A stretch of DNA of 64,000 bases from Leishmania mexicana MHOM/GT/2001/U1103 (lineage: Eukaryota > Euglenozoa > Kinetoplastea > Trypanosomatida > Trypanosomatidae): assembly GCF_000234665.1 (NCBI RefSeq), contig NC_018322.1:310001-374000 (forward strand), given 5' to 3'. Made by a program: the position numbers and the translations under genes. Below the pieces are notes generated by a model that ran no database searches, had not been told where the DNA came from, and saw only the letters and a program-made list of their open reading frames with translations. Shown here piece by piece: positions 19,301 to 29,000 of the stretch (position 1 is the first letter of the stretch; the number at the start of each line of letters is the position of its first letter).

Positions 19301-21311
19301 GTTCTGCAACATGTACAAGTCGGACAACCGCCGTGTGAAGCTTGGCTCACTCGTGTGCCTCGGCACCGTCGTCCAGTTCGCGGACCCACGGCGGCTGGTG
19401 AGCATGGGTGGCCATATCGTGGGATGCGTGCTGCCGGGCATGCAGGAGCACGACGCTGTGCAGGAGGCGGCCCGAGAGGTGTTTGCGCGCGTGTCGAAGC
19501 TGCTCGGCCCGCGCCTCATCGAGAGCGCCGTGGAGGCGCAGCTCACGACGAGCGTGCGTGGTGTGGTGGAGGTGGTGAAGGTAAAGCCAGCGGTGGCTCT
19601 GGCGCTGGTCTTCAAGCACCTGAGCTCCCTGGAGACGCACACGAACCAGAACGTCGAGCTGCTCGACGCGATCCTCGATGTCGAGGAAGCCCAAGAAGAT
19701 ATGCGCCGTTACCACGACGACATGGTGCGCCTGCTGCTCCAGTTCTGCGTGGAGGCGCTGGACGATGCGCAGGAGCTCATGCACAAGTACGTGATGCTCG
19801 CCCCACGTGAGTTCGAGATGATACCGGTCGAGGCTTTCACGAAGGCAATGAACGTCCCAGGGAGGCGCCATGGCGCGCTGATGGCAGCCGCAGCGTACGG
19901 CCTTGGAACGGACCTCGACAACGTCGACGGTATCACCTCCGCCTTCCGTGCCCTCATCGACGCCCTCGGCGACGACACCGAGGCCACACGCAGCTTCGCC
20001 GTCCGTGCAATCCCGGAGCTGCTCAACACTCTCGAGGAACGCGTGCTGGACACGCTCGAGGACGAGGAGCGTGAAGACATCATGACGAGCAAGCGTGCGG
20101 CAGGCCGCTACCTGCTGCAGTTCCTCAACCCGTTCCAGACCACGCTGGTGGCCACAGCGCGCGCGTTCATCAGTAGCAGCACCCCGGAGTTCACTGTGCT
20201 GGGCGAGGGCGAGCCGCGTCTCTTCGACGTGCTCATGACTTTCTACAACCGCGGCCTTGACTACGGCACCCCGCAGCAGAAGGTCGAGGCGGTGGAGTGC
20301 ATTCAGGACCTCATGCGCTTCGCCCCACGCGCGATCAGCGCAGCAGCAGCCAACACGGTCGCCGGTCGCTGCTCCAAGGTGCTCTTCACGCGCAACGAGG
20401 GATCCGTTGTGCTGGCGCTGGTGCGTCTGTGCCTGCAGCTCATGAACTACCCGGCCAGCGGCAAGGAGAAAATGGTGGAGGGCACGATGGCACTCGCCAT
20501 GTTCAACGCCGCCCTGTGCGACTCGGGCGAGGCGCGTGTGCTGGCGCTGCACGTGGCGATTCAGTTGCTGACGCGCTCGGAGAAGTACGCCGATCTCATC
20601 CTCGGCACGGTCGTGACCAAGAAGACGGCTGTCGACTCGACGCTGCTGCGCACGGTAATGTGCCGCTTCATCAGCGTGGTGCTACGCTACGCCAAGTTCA
20701 CAAAGAAATTTCCGCACATTCCAAAACTGATGGACTTGGTGCGTCCCATGTGGGAGGCGCCGGAGTCTCCTGGGCTTGCGGCCGCCGCCGGCGTGGCCGT
20801 GGGTGCACTATGCATGTCCGAGAGCATTACGGAGGACGTCGTCGGCGACATCAAGGAGCGTGCGCTGTCCTGCACGATGACGAAGGGGACGCAAGTGCTG
20901 GCTGGCTACGCCCTCGTCTACTCCCTCGTCAAGTGCGCGCCGCAGCGCACGGATCAGGCCTTCCTCTCCGCCTCTGCCGAGCACCTGCGCTCGGCGGCCA
21001 GCTTCGGCGCCGCTGACAAGCTCACATCCTTGTGGATGCTGCGTGCGGCGGCTGCGGTGGCGGGTACCGGCTGTGTGCCGGCCGCCACCTTCAAGGTCGA
21101 GACCTTTGTGCCTGTGCTGCGTCGCGTAAACCAGGCGGACGAGCAGCTGATGAGCAGTGCACAGTACTTCCGCGAGTGTGTGATGGCTGCGTACCCGGCA
21201 GCGGCAAGCGCACTGGAGGGAATGCCGGGCGAGTACAGCACGCAGTGGAACTCAATCGGCGCCTTCGACGCCGATCTCGATGACGAGGTAGAGGCCGATG
21301 TGACGCTGTAG
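13326..21311 (+). CDS. GCN1: GCN1-like translational regulator (HEAT-repeat, ribosome-associated)
   Basis: 2661 aa, essentially the length of yeast and human GCN1 (about 2670 aa). The frame extends further upstream only from a GTG; the first ATG is 13326 (MEFAQVVHALQRAATVPLAV). GCN1 binds stalled or collided ribosomes and, with GCN20, helps uncharged tRNA activate the eIF2-alpha kinase GCN2. The protein is helical HEAT-type repeats throughout. The most conserved part, the eEF3-like core, is at about residues 1415-1680: GVMVLLEVLCSEMSPLFEPY, ADPNISECADDAAKELMAKL, LIPRLVEGLASDSAKKRVPP, VARTRPKAAQIVAAMVSLVN. The RWD-binding region should lie downstream, at about 2000-2300; I cannot verify its key arginine by eye. 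No frameshift or internal stop is present. Trypanosomatids have several eIF2-alpha kinases, including a GCN2-like one, so the canonical role is plausible. Confidence 0.92.
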   Translation: MEFAQVVHALQRAATVPLAVEVLLQYNNPLSEKEATQLRKFRHLQCEQLEGGLKVEEPSEEIVELSRRPGKGLHPLQVVQCVLSATRLPCVRPDQQRRLRKEVLPRVSSTTPLSFVEWCTAVQVAFHTCLQCFDSSPAALLCVEEVLRLAAPVLLHAPPPPPLFADTVQRASWRKSSAAQQQPRKDTTLPRLKQYTDDEGLQLFLRALAALVQRCAALHARKKKHTLKQHPTNDEAFFTHAPIRHLRQLMQKNASHNMDAVCKAVKSLAPAEMITLTPVFQGGVMQLSLSKDQLSSAVKAHPLITYHVLGARRPVAGTLKLENVDVALQFVLYTMGLASTPRDAFLDYVAVLASAPTADVAAYMKAKGKDALAQWITPFIVNADTLLPDVERVSPIYARLMQQLCAAAPEMLTVLQQTIVYAVGTRCRTPREKEVAMRLLCDMLEALPSEVRAQLEPTADVMSMLSREVAMPAVESAAQAFRLTSALRLEAAMEDGLMSALKNSRKEAAIRRAMLVHLDVHRTPVDVVDGLLTELMKDCEEVVVVRPDAYLALPFALARGDVATIAKVHPLLSTAEVLRQLDGNVYEQARAAQVAIELANSGYGVSLIQLLTSYHGLVRRPLLEYVKSVASDASRATSLWSCLTQHVFGLESAGSTPMIVGETAAPVLVAVGTALLRHTSRLSLSSALSELLLCAGHDNVQGADPYFYKASSCLLRRYRRASRAVLERPLRQTLACGDGQERLLSQQAKAITRHLIEAMDKGVEHQSIAACRAVVLLLTQTSAAASRDVFGAIAEAVQASKEWFMALSAEDAAIAAEDIEFMDAYENLTLREQQLLKVYPDRPPKGMSEDDFIDMKKKDAVALAKGREALRAAVGKRSCVIMPAIHQHKSVYLALRLLGTHGHFDLEALPILYAPLQATVTELHVQGKATHVLAVLATDALTGLLTHTPFRYMAENMVRTVARLTPLKTLAVEDVSQVSAMAHALRQSLTQMLPAPLFVVLMAFARVAFKAGRGANAVSTTIPVATQHQVLGMLMQNLGQVNLPDPTAAMELLTSILQSFPSLYKSVQQGFYTLMSMVPGERLAAVEAGLFNTVDSVRDVTAAAFGRFPHFDTCRRALVLADTLADDPASNVSKHVRKIMEDAVAKYNFVLQPSDWDDLVYFLRTYGGRSEASALRVTEAMHRLFARRPTTDEGTQLKWVEDLKALGGAPSVVSLEGLSSTYLGRVPAVVMDYLCQLLENPQTGEALLRQTLKAGRTVLVAAELALLKSISPQLQTRLAKPPKDVTQAHKEQYLATATVWLSIMSCRLQETALLETIIDQQSRTLNNSQSAMVHRCVCESMAEISRNTHIRDSPKLDEFVEKCLKQAIYSGSYIKKKAHAWGLVGVIKGLGLTALRRYNVMGILRKSAQEKHVERSGVMVLLEVLCSEMSPLFEPYALSMATELLEAVADADPNISECADDAAKELMAKLSGVGLRQLIPRLVEGLASDSAKKRVPPLNFIGYVAFCSPKQLAAALPEIMKHIRSCLFDVNNAVSVAASNALRRVAGVVSNPEIQEHVELILNAMRSPSTETESALDALLYTRFVNMVDPASLALIIPVLSRGLGAQVARTRPKAAQIVAAMVSLVNDPRALLPYTEELVRLLEEASQDPSTEARTTAAKAIAALASAIGGNLIDEICQWAFSVLQRVQSGTIEKAGAAQVFVEVVNACGAELLKLYFPKIQTGMTDERPPVREGFLYIMVYAPSTLRTETFQDFLPISLPWVLEGLSHFSDRVRDVALAAGDSVVSLYGTRNLELVLGPLLDGVSSEVTTLRQSSLQLSAKLMLHLVAHIRKKMRIQVAMADADAETRAELASAMDPTMVGNEGDVAAAAGEGGENGAILTMEAARDVEKRGVSILGSLEEMLGTDNLVRMLSAIFCGRHEHSANVRTDANMAWQACVASIRAAVNKIFDALALLLVRFASSENPDCVEVAEKTMEFTIRMNETIERFVDTFCNMYKSDNRRVKLGSLVCLGTVVQFADPRRLVSMGGHIVGCVLPGMQEHDAVQEAAREVFARVSKLLGPRLIESAVEAQLTTSVRGVVEVVKVKPAVALALVFKHLSSLETHTNQNVELLDAILDVEEAQEDMRRYHDDMVRLLLQFCVEALDDAQELMHKYVMLAPREFEMIPVEAFTKAMNVPGRRHGALMAAAAYGLGTDLDNVDGITSAFRALIDALGDDTEATRSFAVRAIPELLNTLEERVLDTLEDEEREDIMTSKRAAGRYLLQFLNPFQTTLVATARAFISSSTPEFTVLGEGEPRLFDVLMTFYNRGLDYGTPQQKVEAVECIQDLMRFAPRAISAAAANTVAGRCSKVLFTRNEGSVVLALVRLCLQLMNYPASGKEKMVEGTMALAMFNAALCDSGEARVLALHVAIQLLTRSEKYADLILGTVVTKKTAVDSTLLRTVMCRFISVVLRYAKFTKKFPHIPKLMDLVRPMWEAPESPGLAAAAGVAVGALCMSESITEDVVGDIKERALSCTMTKGTQVLAGYALVYSLVKCAPQRTDQAFLSASAEHLRSAASFGAADKLTSLWMLRAAAAVAGTGCVPAATFKVETFVPVLRRVNQADEQLMSSAQYFRECVMAAYPAAASALEGMPGEYSTQWNSIGAFDADLDDEVEADVTL

Positions 21312-21858
21312 GGCGCGTGTCATCGCCTGTCAGAGAGAGAGCAGCAGCAGCGGCGGCGGCTGTTGTTAAAAAAGTCTATAATGGTGCCCACCACTGCCGT
21401 TGGCGTGTTGTGCGTAAGACGAAAGGGGGGCGCACATAAGGTGAAGATAGCTTGTAAGGAAACGAAATAGTCCTCTGCATGAGGGACGAGGAGGGCGCGT
21501 GCCCCACCCCGACCCATGCGCCAGACCGTCTGTGTGTGTGTGTGTGTGTGGGTGCGTGGGTGGGTGTGTTCGCCCATGTAACGCCCTTCAGCTGCTCATC
21601 AGGTACAGGCGCAGCCACAGGCGCACACACACACAGGCGTGCCTCGCTGGTTCCCAATCAGCGAGGCACATAGCCGGATGGAATACCTAACCCACTGCCA
21701 CAAAGCGCTTTCATGGCTTCTCTGTGCACCTTAGTCCTTTCTCTCGCGCTTTGACCCTTGTCCAGGTGCTTCCTGCGCGTGCGCCACACACACACAGACA
21801 CAGACAGCGACAGAGCGCGCGCACACCTCCTGGTCACGACAAGACAAGCACACGCGTC
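21312..21858. other. Intergenic spacer before PWP2
   Basis: 547 bases with no gene. It holds a short CAG/CGG run at 21342-21360, a GT run near 21531-21550 and CA runs. A pyrimidine-rich stretch leads to a candidate acceptor AG at 21764-21765, 93 bases before the PWP2 ATG. Confidence 0.6.
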
Positions 21859-24687
21859 ATGCAGACCGTCTTTCAACTCGCTGCCGTGCATGGCATGCTA
21901 TACACGGGCGGCAACGTCGTCTTTTCGCCCGACGGCACGCAGCTCTACTCTCCTGTGAACAACTACCTGTCGTCGATCCATCTCCAGCAGGCAGGCCACC
22001 TCTCGCTCATGTGTAGCAACAGCTCCATTACCTGCTTCGACCTCTCCCCCGATGGCGACCTTGCCTTTGTGGTTGGACAGCGCGGCCTCGGCTTCTTCTA
22101 CTCCATCCCTGCCCGCGTCGTGCTCGACACGCTCTCCTTCCCTCCGAACTGCGCCACCCCGTGCGTGCGATTTAGCCCGTGTGGCAAGTACGTCGCAGTG
22201 GCGTTGGAGGCCACGCTGCAGGTGTACACAGCGCCGGCGAAGCGCGTCGTCAGTTTCCATGCCTGCCACCGCATCGAGCAGCTTCACACCGTCCTTACAC
22301 GGCCCATTACGAACCTCGACTGGACGACGGATAGCGAGCACATCCTGGTGTGTGGCCAGGATGCACGGATGAAGATCGTGCCACGGCAAGGCAAACTGCA
22401 GCAGAAAGGTATGGCACTCCAGCAGAACTCGCTCATCGGTCACCGCAGCGCCGTTGTTGGGGCCTGGTTCACGAACGTGGACAACACCGAGGTGGTGAGT
22501 GTGGCGGCCGACAACGTGGTGGTGATGTGGCACCGCGCGGCCGTTACACGTAGGGAGATACTGCAGGCGATCGCAGCTGCCAAGCTGGAGGCCCGAGTGG
22601 GCGAGCAGGAGGACAGCGACAAGGCCGAGGGCGGTGACGTCGAGGTCGAGGACTCCCCGTCTCCGAAGAGCTTCCTCGAGCGCAAGCGGCTGGAGCAGCT
22701 GCGCCTCGACGGCGTACGTGTTTCGGCCGCCGATGACACGTACCTACCCCCGACTCTGCGCTATGCCTTCGAGATCAAGGACAAGTTCATGCTATCGCAC
22801 AAGGGCAGCGTCAGCGTCACGGCGTTCCACAAGCCGCGCGGGCTGCTTGCGATTGGGTACAGCAGCGGTACCTTTGCCATTCACACGTTGCCAGAGACGA
22901 AGGGCGGAGAGTTGACCCTAGTGCATCTCCTCTCGATATCTGCCCAGGCGTTGACGGCGGCGGCCTTCGCGCCACGTGGGGACTGGGTTGCATTCGGCAG
23001 TGCCCACCTCAAGCAGCTGCTCGTGTGGGACTGGAAAGCCGAGGCGTACGTGCTCAAGGAGCAGGCGCACTACTACGACATCGCCTGCGCTGCCATCACG
23101 GCGGATAGCACCAATATCATCTCCGGCGGCGAGGATGGCAAAGTGAAGGTGTGGAAGGTAGCATCCGGGCAGTGCTTCGCAACCTTCACCGAGCACACAG
23201 GGCCCATCAGCGGCATCAGCACGAGTGCGAGCACGAACGCCTTCTTCACCAGCAGCCTGGACGGCACGGCGCGCGGCTACGACCTCATGCGCTACCGCCA
23301 GTTTCGCGTTTTCAGCCCGCCAGAGCAGACACAGCTTTCGTGCATCGCCGTCGACCCGTCCGGTGAAGTGCTGGCCGTCGGCAGCAGCCAAGTCAACAAG
23401 ATCTTTGTGTTTGCTGTGCAGACGGGGCGCATCATTGACGTCTTGCAAGGGCACGAGGCGCCCATCACGTGCGTGGCGTTTCACCCCTCCGGCACGACCC
23501 TCACCTCCGGCAGCATGGACCACAACCTCATCTTTTGGGACCTCTTCAACCAGAACGACAGCGGCGAGCGGCTCAAGGGCGACGGCGAGGTGCTGGACAT
23601 CGGCACCGAAGTGCTGTGCGTCACCTACAGCAGCAGCGGGCGCCGGCTCGCCGTGCTGACGGCGAAGCAGGAGATCTCCGTGTACGAGACAACCATCGCC
23701 AACGACCCGCAGCTGATCAAGACGTTTCTCACGACCTTTGACGCGGCCGGCGGCTGGCGCAAGGAGGTGGGGCCGAACAGTGCCAACTACAACACCCACT
23801 TCACGCGCATCAGCTTCTCCCCTGAGGGCGAGAAGCTGATCGCGGGCGGCGACTCCAAGTGGCTGGTGCTCTACCACGCGACGCAGGGCTACGTGCTCAA
23901 GAAGTGGCCCATCACGCACAACCTCGACGTGCAGGGTGCGGAGGAGCAGTATCAGTGGCGCAACGCCAGCGAGGCGGGCTTTCTCGGCGACATCGACGTG
24001 GGCGAAGACGACATCCACCTGTCGCGGCGCAAGCTGCTCGAGATGCCAGGTAGCCGCCACCGCCACTTCGCGACCGGCAAGCGCAAGACGGAGCTGACGG
24101 CGCGGGCGATGGATGTGGTGTTCGCAGCGACGGGCTCCGAGTTCATTGCCGCGACAACGGACGGCCTGTTGCTCTTCTCAACGCGTGTGGCGCGTCCGCG
24201 CTTTCAGCCTCTGCAGCTGAACTTGCGCGTAACCACCGAGGAGGTGCGCCAGCAACTCGCGAACGGCCAGCCGGTGCTGGCGCTCATCGGCGCCTTGAAC
24301 CTTGGAGATGCGACGCTTGGCGTGGAGTGCCTACGCCGGATGCCACGCAACTCGATCCCGGTTGCTGTCACGGCCGTCCCCTCGTCTCTCTTTCCACAGC
24401 TCATGCAGTGGGTGAGCGAGGAGGTGGAGCACTGCCGTGGTCTCGAGCATGCCCTGCTGTGGGCGCAGTCCCTCCTGCTCCACTCCAACGAGGCGTTCGG
24501 CGGGGTAGGGCCGCAGCAGACCGCGCGGGTGTTGCCAGCGCTCAAGGTACTTCAGCGCAGCCTTTTTCAGCACCGCCTGCTTACGGAGCTCTCCCGCGAG
24601 AACTACTTCTCCGTCAAATACCTCGCCGACGCGGCGCGCATGAACTCGTCCAAGCTGGAGCCGATTGCAGAGGACGCAACGGAGTAG
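21859..24687 (+). CDS. PWP2: PWP2 / UTP1, U3 snoRNP WD40 protein
   Basis: 942 aa from the first ATG (21859), close to the usual 900-920 aa. PWP2 belongs to the UTP-B complex of the small-subunit processome in the nucleolus, acting in early 18S pre-rRNA processing. The N-terminus (FQLAAVHGMLYTGGNVVFSP) matches the family signature with G-x-Y-x-x-GN. Two WD40 propellers are visible: repeats with DLSPDG, IGHRSAVVGAWF, LSHKGSVSVTAF, ITADSTNIISGGEDGKVKVW, FTEHTGPISGIS, LQGHEAPITCVAFHPSGTTL and the following SMDHNLIFWD. An acidic insert lies at about 245-270. The C-terminal UTP12-type helical domain is at about 785-930 (LNLRVTTEEVRQQL, NYFSVKYL). No defects are seen. Confidence 0.95.
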   Translation: MQTVFQLAAVHGMLYTGGNVVFSPDGTQLYSPVNNYLSSIHLQQAGHLSLMCSNSSITCFDLSPDGDLAFVVGQRGLGFFYSIPARVVLDTLSFPPNCATPCVRFSPCGKYVAVALEATLQVYTAPAKRVVSFHACHRIEQLHTVLTRPITNLDWTTDSEHILVCGQDARMKIVPRQGKLQQKGMALQQNSLIGHRSAVVGAWFTNVDNTEVVSVAADNVVVMWHRAAVTRREILQAIAAAKLEARVGEQEDSDKAEGGDVEVEDSPSPKSFLERKRLEQLRLDGVRVSAADDTYLPPTLRYAFEIKDKFMLSHKGSVSVTAFHKPRGLLAIGYSSGTFAIHTLPETKGGELTLVHLLSISAQALTAAAFAPRGDWVAFGSAHLKQLLVWDWKAEAYVLKEQAHYYDIACAAITADSTNIISGGEDGKVKVWKVASGQCFATFTEHTGPISGISTSASTNAFFTSSLDGTARGYDLMRYRQFRVFSPPEQTQLSCIAVDPSGEVLAVGSSQVNKIFVFAVQTGRIIDVLQGHEAPITCVAFHPSGTTLTSGSMDHNLIFWDLFNQNDSGERLKGDGEVLDIGTEVLCVTYSSSGRRLAVLTAKQEISVYETTIANDPQLIKTFLTTFDAAGGWRKEVGPNSANYNTHFTRISFSPEGEKLIAGGDSKWLVLYHATQGYVLKKWPITHNLDVQGAEEQYQWRNASEAGFLGDIDVGEDDIHLSRRKLLEMPGSRHRHFATGKRKTELTARAMDVVFAATGSEFIAATTDGLLLFSTRVARPRFQPLQLNLRVTTEEVRQQLANGQPVLALIGALNLGDATLGVECLRRMPRNSIPVAVTAVPSSLFPQLMQWVSEEVEHCRGLEHALLWAQSLLLHSNEAFGGVGPQQTARVLPALKVLQRSLFQHRLLTELSRENYFSVKYLADAARMNSSKLEPIAEDATE

Positions 24688-25428
24688 CGTGCCTGAGAAG
24701 CGAAGTGCACAGCTGCACGCGGCTTCCACACACGTACGCGTAAGCGCATGCACATGCAAGCATGAACGACACGACAGCTGCCCCGCACAGCGCGCGAGGA
24801 CGAGGAGGGGAAAGGGGACCGCAAGCCGTATGCAGAGGTCCATCCCTCCCACTCTCCGCGTGAGTGTGCCGCTGGGGGCACGCATGCTGGACATAATACG
24901 CTAACAAGCAGGTCGCATAATCTGGTGGGGCTCATCCTCCACGAACCGCATCTCGTAACCAAGTGTAAAAGAAAAGGACATGCAGGACGCGCTAGGCCGG
25001 CTTGAAACCGCAGACGACCGCAGCGTCGTCAGCAGCGGAAGTCGGACGGACAGGGTATGGTGGTGGGCGTGGGCGAGGAGCTCTCCGTGCAAGGAGGGGA
25101 AAGGGGTGCTTAGAGCGTGCAAGATGGGGGGCGGGGGCGCACCAGGCGGTTGCTCGCGTAAGGTTCTTGTGCCAGCGGGGGGGGAGTGGGGGCGAAAGGA
25201 TCATGCGATGGCTGGTAAAGTGGGCGAGAAGCGCGCGGGTGCACATGAGTACCTCTGCAACGCACATCACGCAGCCAAGGACGCTTTCTCGTCACTGTGT
25301 TGTCTACTCCTCTCTCTCCGCCGCCCGTCATTGCCTCCATCACCCCTGCCCCTCTCGACCTCACCTGCTCATCAGCTCACGTCCACTACAGCTAGTGCGC
25401 ATCGGCACTCCTCCACTTTACTAGGAGT

Positions 25429-25465
<37 letters not shown>

Positions 25466-26066
25466 CAGGGAAGGGGGGCGTGTCTGTGCCTGGGTCTGTG
25501 CAGCAGCAGCAGCAGCAGCGTCTACTACTCTCGCGTCATCTCCTCGTCCGCCTCTCTATCTCTTCCCCGTATCATTCTGCTCCCTTCACGATAGCTCAGC
25601 GGCGCGCTCGACACACGCAGTGGGGGGGTCACACACGAGCACGCAAACGGTGGGCAGTTCGCTTTTATATGTGTGTGTTTGTGTGTGTGGCATCCATACA
25701 TGTGTGACGTACGTGAGCGGCAACGAATCGCTGGTCTGCGCCTCTTTGCCCACCCAACCAACCCTCTCTCCTCCCTCCGCGCGTTCCCTCCTCATCTCCC
25801 GCCGCTCCTTCCCCACGCCCCGCCCCAAATATCTGTCCCCAAAGACTGACGGTTGCACGCACACCTTCGAGGAGGAGGAGGAGGTGCAGCAACTGACTCA
25901 CGTCCCCGACGGTGGCGCCTGTGTGCAGTGCGAACTTCTGTCACAGCTCCTCGTCGCGTGTACTTGCTTGTCGTGTAGGCTCGCTCTTTTTTTTCGTTGT
26001 ATTATCCCGTGGCGAGTTGGGGGGTTAGGGGTACTTCTCGGAGGCCACCTCCGGTCACGCAGTCCC
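24688..26066. other. Intergenic spacer with GT repeat and CAG run
   Basis: About 1.4 kb without a convincing gene. Contents: G-rich stretches at 25050-25200, a GT repeat at 25430-25464, a CAG run at 25501-25519, and a T8 tract (25987-25994) followed by AG at 26014-26015. The downstream frame stays open back to 25434 but has no ATG before 26067, and its first part is Cys-Val dinucleotide coding, so I do not extend the gene. Confidence 0.65.
25430..25464 (+). repeat. (GT)n microsatellite
   Basis: About 35 bases of GT dinucleotide in the spacer upstream of the 2017-aa gene. Confidence 0.95.
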
Positions 26067-29000
26067 ATGTCGCACCCCGCCTTTTCACCTGGGCAGCCCC
26101 CGGGCATGACCGGCAGCGCGGGAGGCACTGGCTCCGCCTTGCTCCCCAACATCACAGCTGAGCTTCGCGGCGAGTTCTACCCGCTCCTCTCCACCCTCGC
26201 CAGCTGTGAGAGCAGCATCTCGGCCACGTACGTGATGGAGCTCTTCTTCACGCTCGTCCGTCTCGACGCAGTGCTCAAGGCAAAGGAACGGGAGCTTTTC
26301 GTGAGCACCGCACAGCAGCTTATCACGCGGCTTCTGCAACAACTGCAGAGGGTGCATCACATGCGGCAACTCATCGACGAGAACGAGCGCTTCGTCGGCG
26401 AGCTCGTCGAGCGGTGTGCTGCGCTGGAACGCCTGTGTGGCGCCCGCGACGGCGACGGTGACTGTCACACGAACGATGGCGAAGACGCAGACGACATGGA
26501 CGTGAGTGGTCAGGCCTTGCCAACACCTCAGGTAGAGGACGACGTCGTCGACGGGCACGACGATGGCGAAGAGACAGTGTGCTCCGTGGCCACTACAAGG
26601 GCAGCTGGAACTGCAACGACGCGTCTCCGCGCCTCGCCACTGGCCGCACATGCCAGTGGCACCATCATTGGCCCGGAACTGCGGCGTTTTTCGTTTGACG
26701 ACAGCCTCGACGAAATTGCAAACCGGGCCTGGACTGTGCAGCAGTCACGGCAGCAGCAGCAGCAACAGCTTAGAGGCCGCTCCGGCGGCAGCGTGCGATC
26801 GACGTCGGCAGAAACAACGGAGGGGGGCGGGACGGCGTCGTCCCCCTCCACTTCCTTCTCGCTTCGCCAGTGGCTCCGGCAGCGTCCTTCACCACTGCAG
26901 TGGCAGAACAGTGGTCCTCGTACAGCCAGTCGTCGACCGCACGCTGGGCACACCCACAGCGGTGCGGCCACACCACATGTGCATGCCATCATCGGCAGCC
27001 CCGAGCAGGCAACCGGCAAAACCTTTGACGAGGATGGGGTGCGGGTCGAAACAACTTCGGGTAGCTTCGCAGGAGAAGCTGCACCGACCGATGTCACGCC
27101 TGCGGTGTACATGGGCGTGCAGCTAGCTCTTCAGGAGCACTTCCGCAACAACATCCGGCACACTCTGACCGGCAGCACGCTCGCGGCGCCAAGGAGCCTG
27201 AATGAGCTGGTTCAGCAACAACAGCCGCCGCCGCGCGGTATCACGACGAGACCGAGCAGTCACAGCAGTGAGCGGGTCTCAACGACAGACGGTGGCGTTG
27301 CAGAGGCGGACATGGACTCAGCTCCGCAGCAGCAGTCGCTGCCCCTGAACCCCTCTCTGGTCTCCTCCCCAGAGGTGGCGCAGCAGCTCTTCTTGTCCTT
27401 TTACACCTTCAACCCTTCTAACACCAACACAAGCATCTTCTCTCTGGCAAGGGCGCCCTCCGCGACATCGACGGGCAACGCTCTGGGCGCCGATGCGGGT
27501 GGGTCGCCCGGCCTGAAGATGGGCATCGACTTTTCTGCGTTGTACTCCCCAACGACGCAGGATCCGGTGGACACGGCGAGGGTGTGGGACCGCACCTTCT
27601 GGAGATTTCTGGGCGGGTTCACCGCCACTGGCGACCTCGCAGTGCTGCTCACGCTGTTAAACACGGGAAATCCAACACAGACGCAGGGTGCCGCAGCACT
27701 GACCGCTGCCACCAGCGGCGTCTCAGCCGGGTCCAAGGGCTCGTTCGGGACTTGGAGGGGTGGCGCTAGCACAAAAAGCGGCATAACGAACAACGCGGCA
27801 GCGGCGGCGGCGGCGACCGATGCGGCAGTGGTGTCTGGTAAGAGCCTGGGGACCAGCCCGCACACACCCAAATTCGGGACGCAACTGCTCATGGAGGCAC
27901 TCAAGCGCAGCGGCACCTACTCGCATCTGCGGCCCCCAGCGAGCGCTTTTCAGATGTTGAGCAGCAGCATCGCCTCAGCTGCAGGCACAGCCGGCGGCGC
28001 CAGAGTCGCAGACGAGGCAGCGGGCGGCCGTGTCGCCGCGAAGGGTGAGCGGGATATGATGGACGACGAGGTCGAGCAGCAGCAGCACGCCCACAGAACA
28101 CCGCTGAGCCCTGAAGCACAGAACCCTCCCCTCGCCGGCTCGCGTATGAACAACAACACCTGCACAGTGCTTCTCAGTTTGGATGACTTCGCGAGGGAGG
28201 AAGAGGTGCGGCTGCATCGCGACTTCTGGACGCACATTCCGGCCATCCTCGCGACACTCACGGAGGGCGTCATGTACAGCGGCAGCCACGGAGCTGCACA
28301 CCCGCACAAGGGCAGCGAAAGTGCGCCGTATGAAGCAGGCGCCGACCGTGGTGAGGTGGCTAGTCTGCGTGACCATTACGGCAGTAGTGGCTGCTGGAAC
28401 TCCGCCCCCCATTACGGTGCCACCAACGAGAGTGGGAGGGGTGATGAAGTGCTGCAGGATCTGGCGGCTAGTGCTGGCGTTGCAGCCTCGGCAGCTGGGG
28501 ACGGTGCGGACGAAAACGTACTCGCCGCGCTTCATCTACCGAGCGTGGAAGCGCTGCAGCTGCTGCCCACCTTCTGCCCTCTCCTGCACAACTACACTGG
28601 CGCAGTGACGCGGCTGATCCGCTCGGCGCCCGAGTACGCGCGCTCCACACAGGCCCAGCACGCTCGCGCGCTCGCCGTCGTGGCAGCCGCGGCAGCTCAA
28701 CAGCAGCAACAGCAACAGGCTGCCCTCTCACCCAACTTCAACGACGTGGCCGGCGTTGACGGCGAGTGCCCAGCGGAGTGCGAGCACAGCACCACCGCCT
28801 CTACCAGCTCAGCAAGCGCGCCGCTGAGCAACGCGCGTGTTGGGCTAACGCGCACGGCGGCGAAGCGCTTTTCTGTGCCACACATGCAGGAGTTGAAGGA
28901 CAGCCACACATCACTCAGCGGGAGTGACCGTCGACCTGGTGGTGCTGCAGCTGCTGGTGCTGCGGTGGCGGCGGCGGGACGCACTTTTAATGCCAACAGC

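Noticed and set aside
19347..20552. 401-aa minus-strand ORF inside GCN1
   Set aside because: Antisense shadow of a well-supported gene, rich in His/Arg/Gln; no domain recognised.
25434..26066. N-terminal extension of the 2017-aa protein
   Set aside because: The frame is open but contains no ATG, starts in a GT microsatellite (Cys-Val repeats), and lies upstream of a likely splice acceptor (26014-26015).
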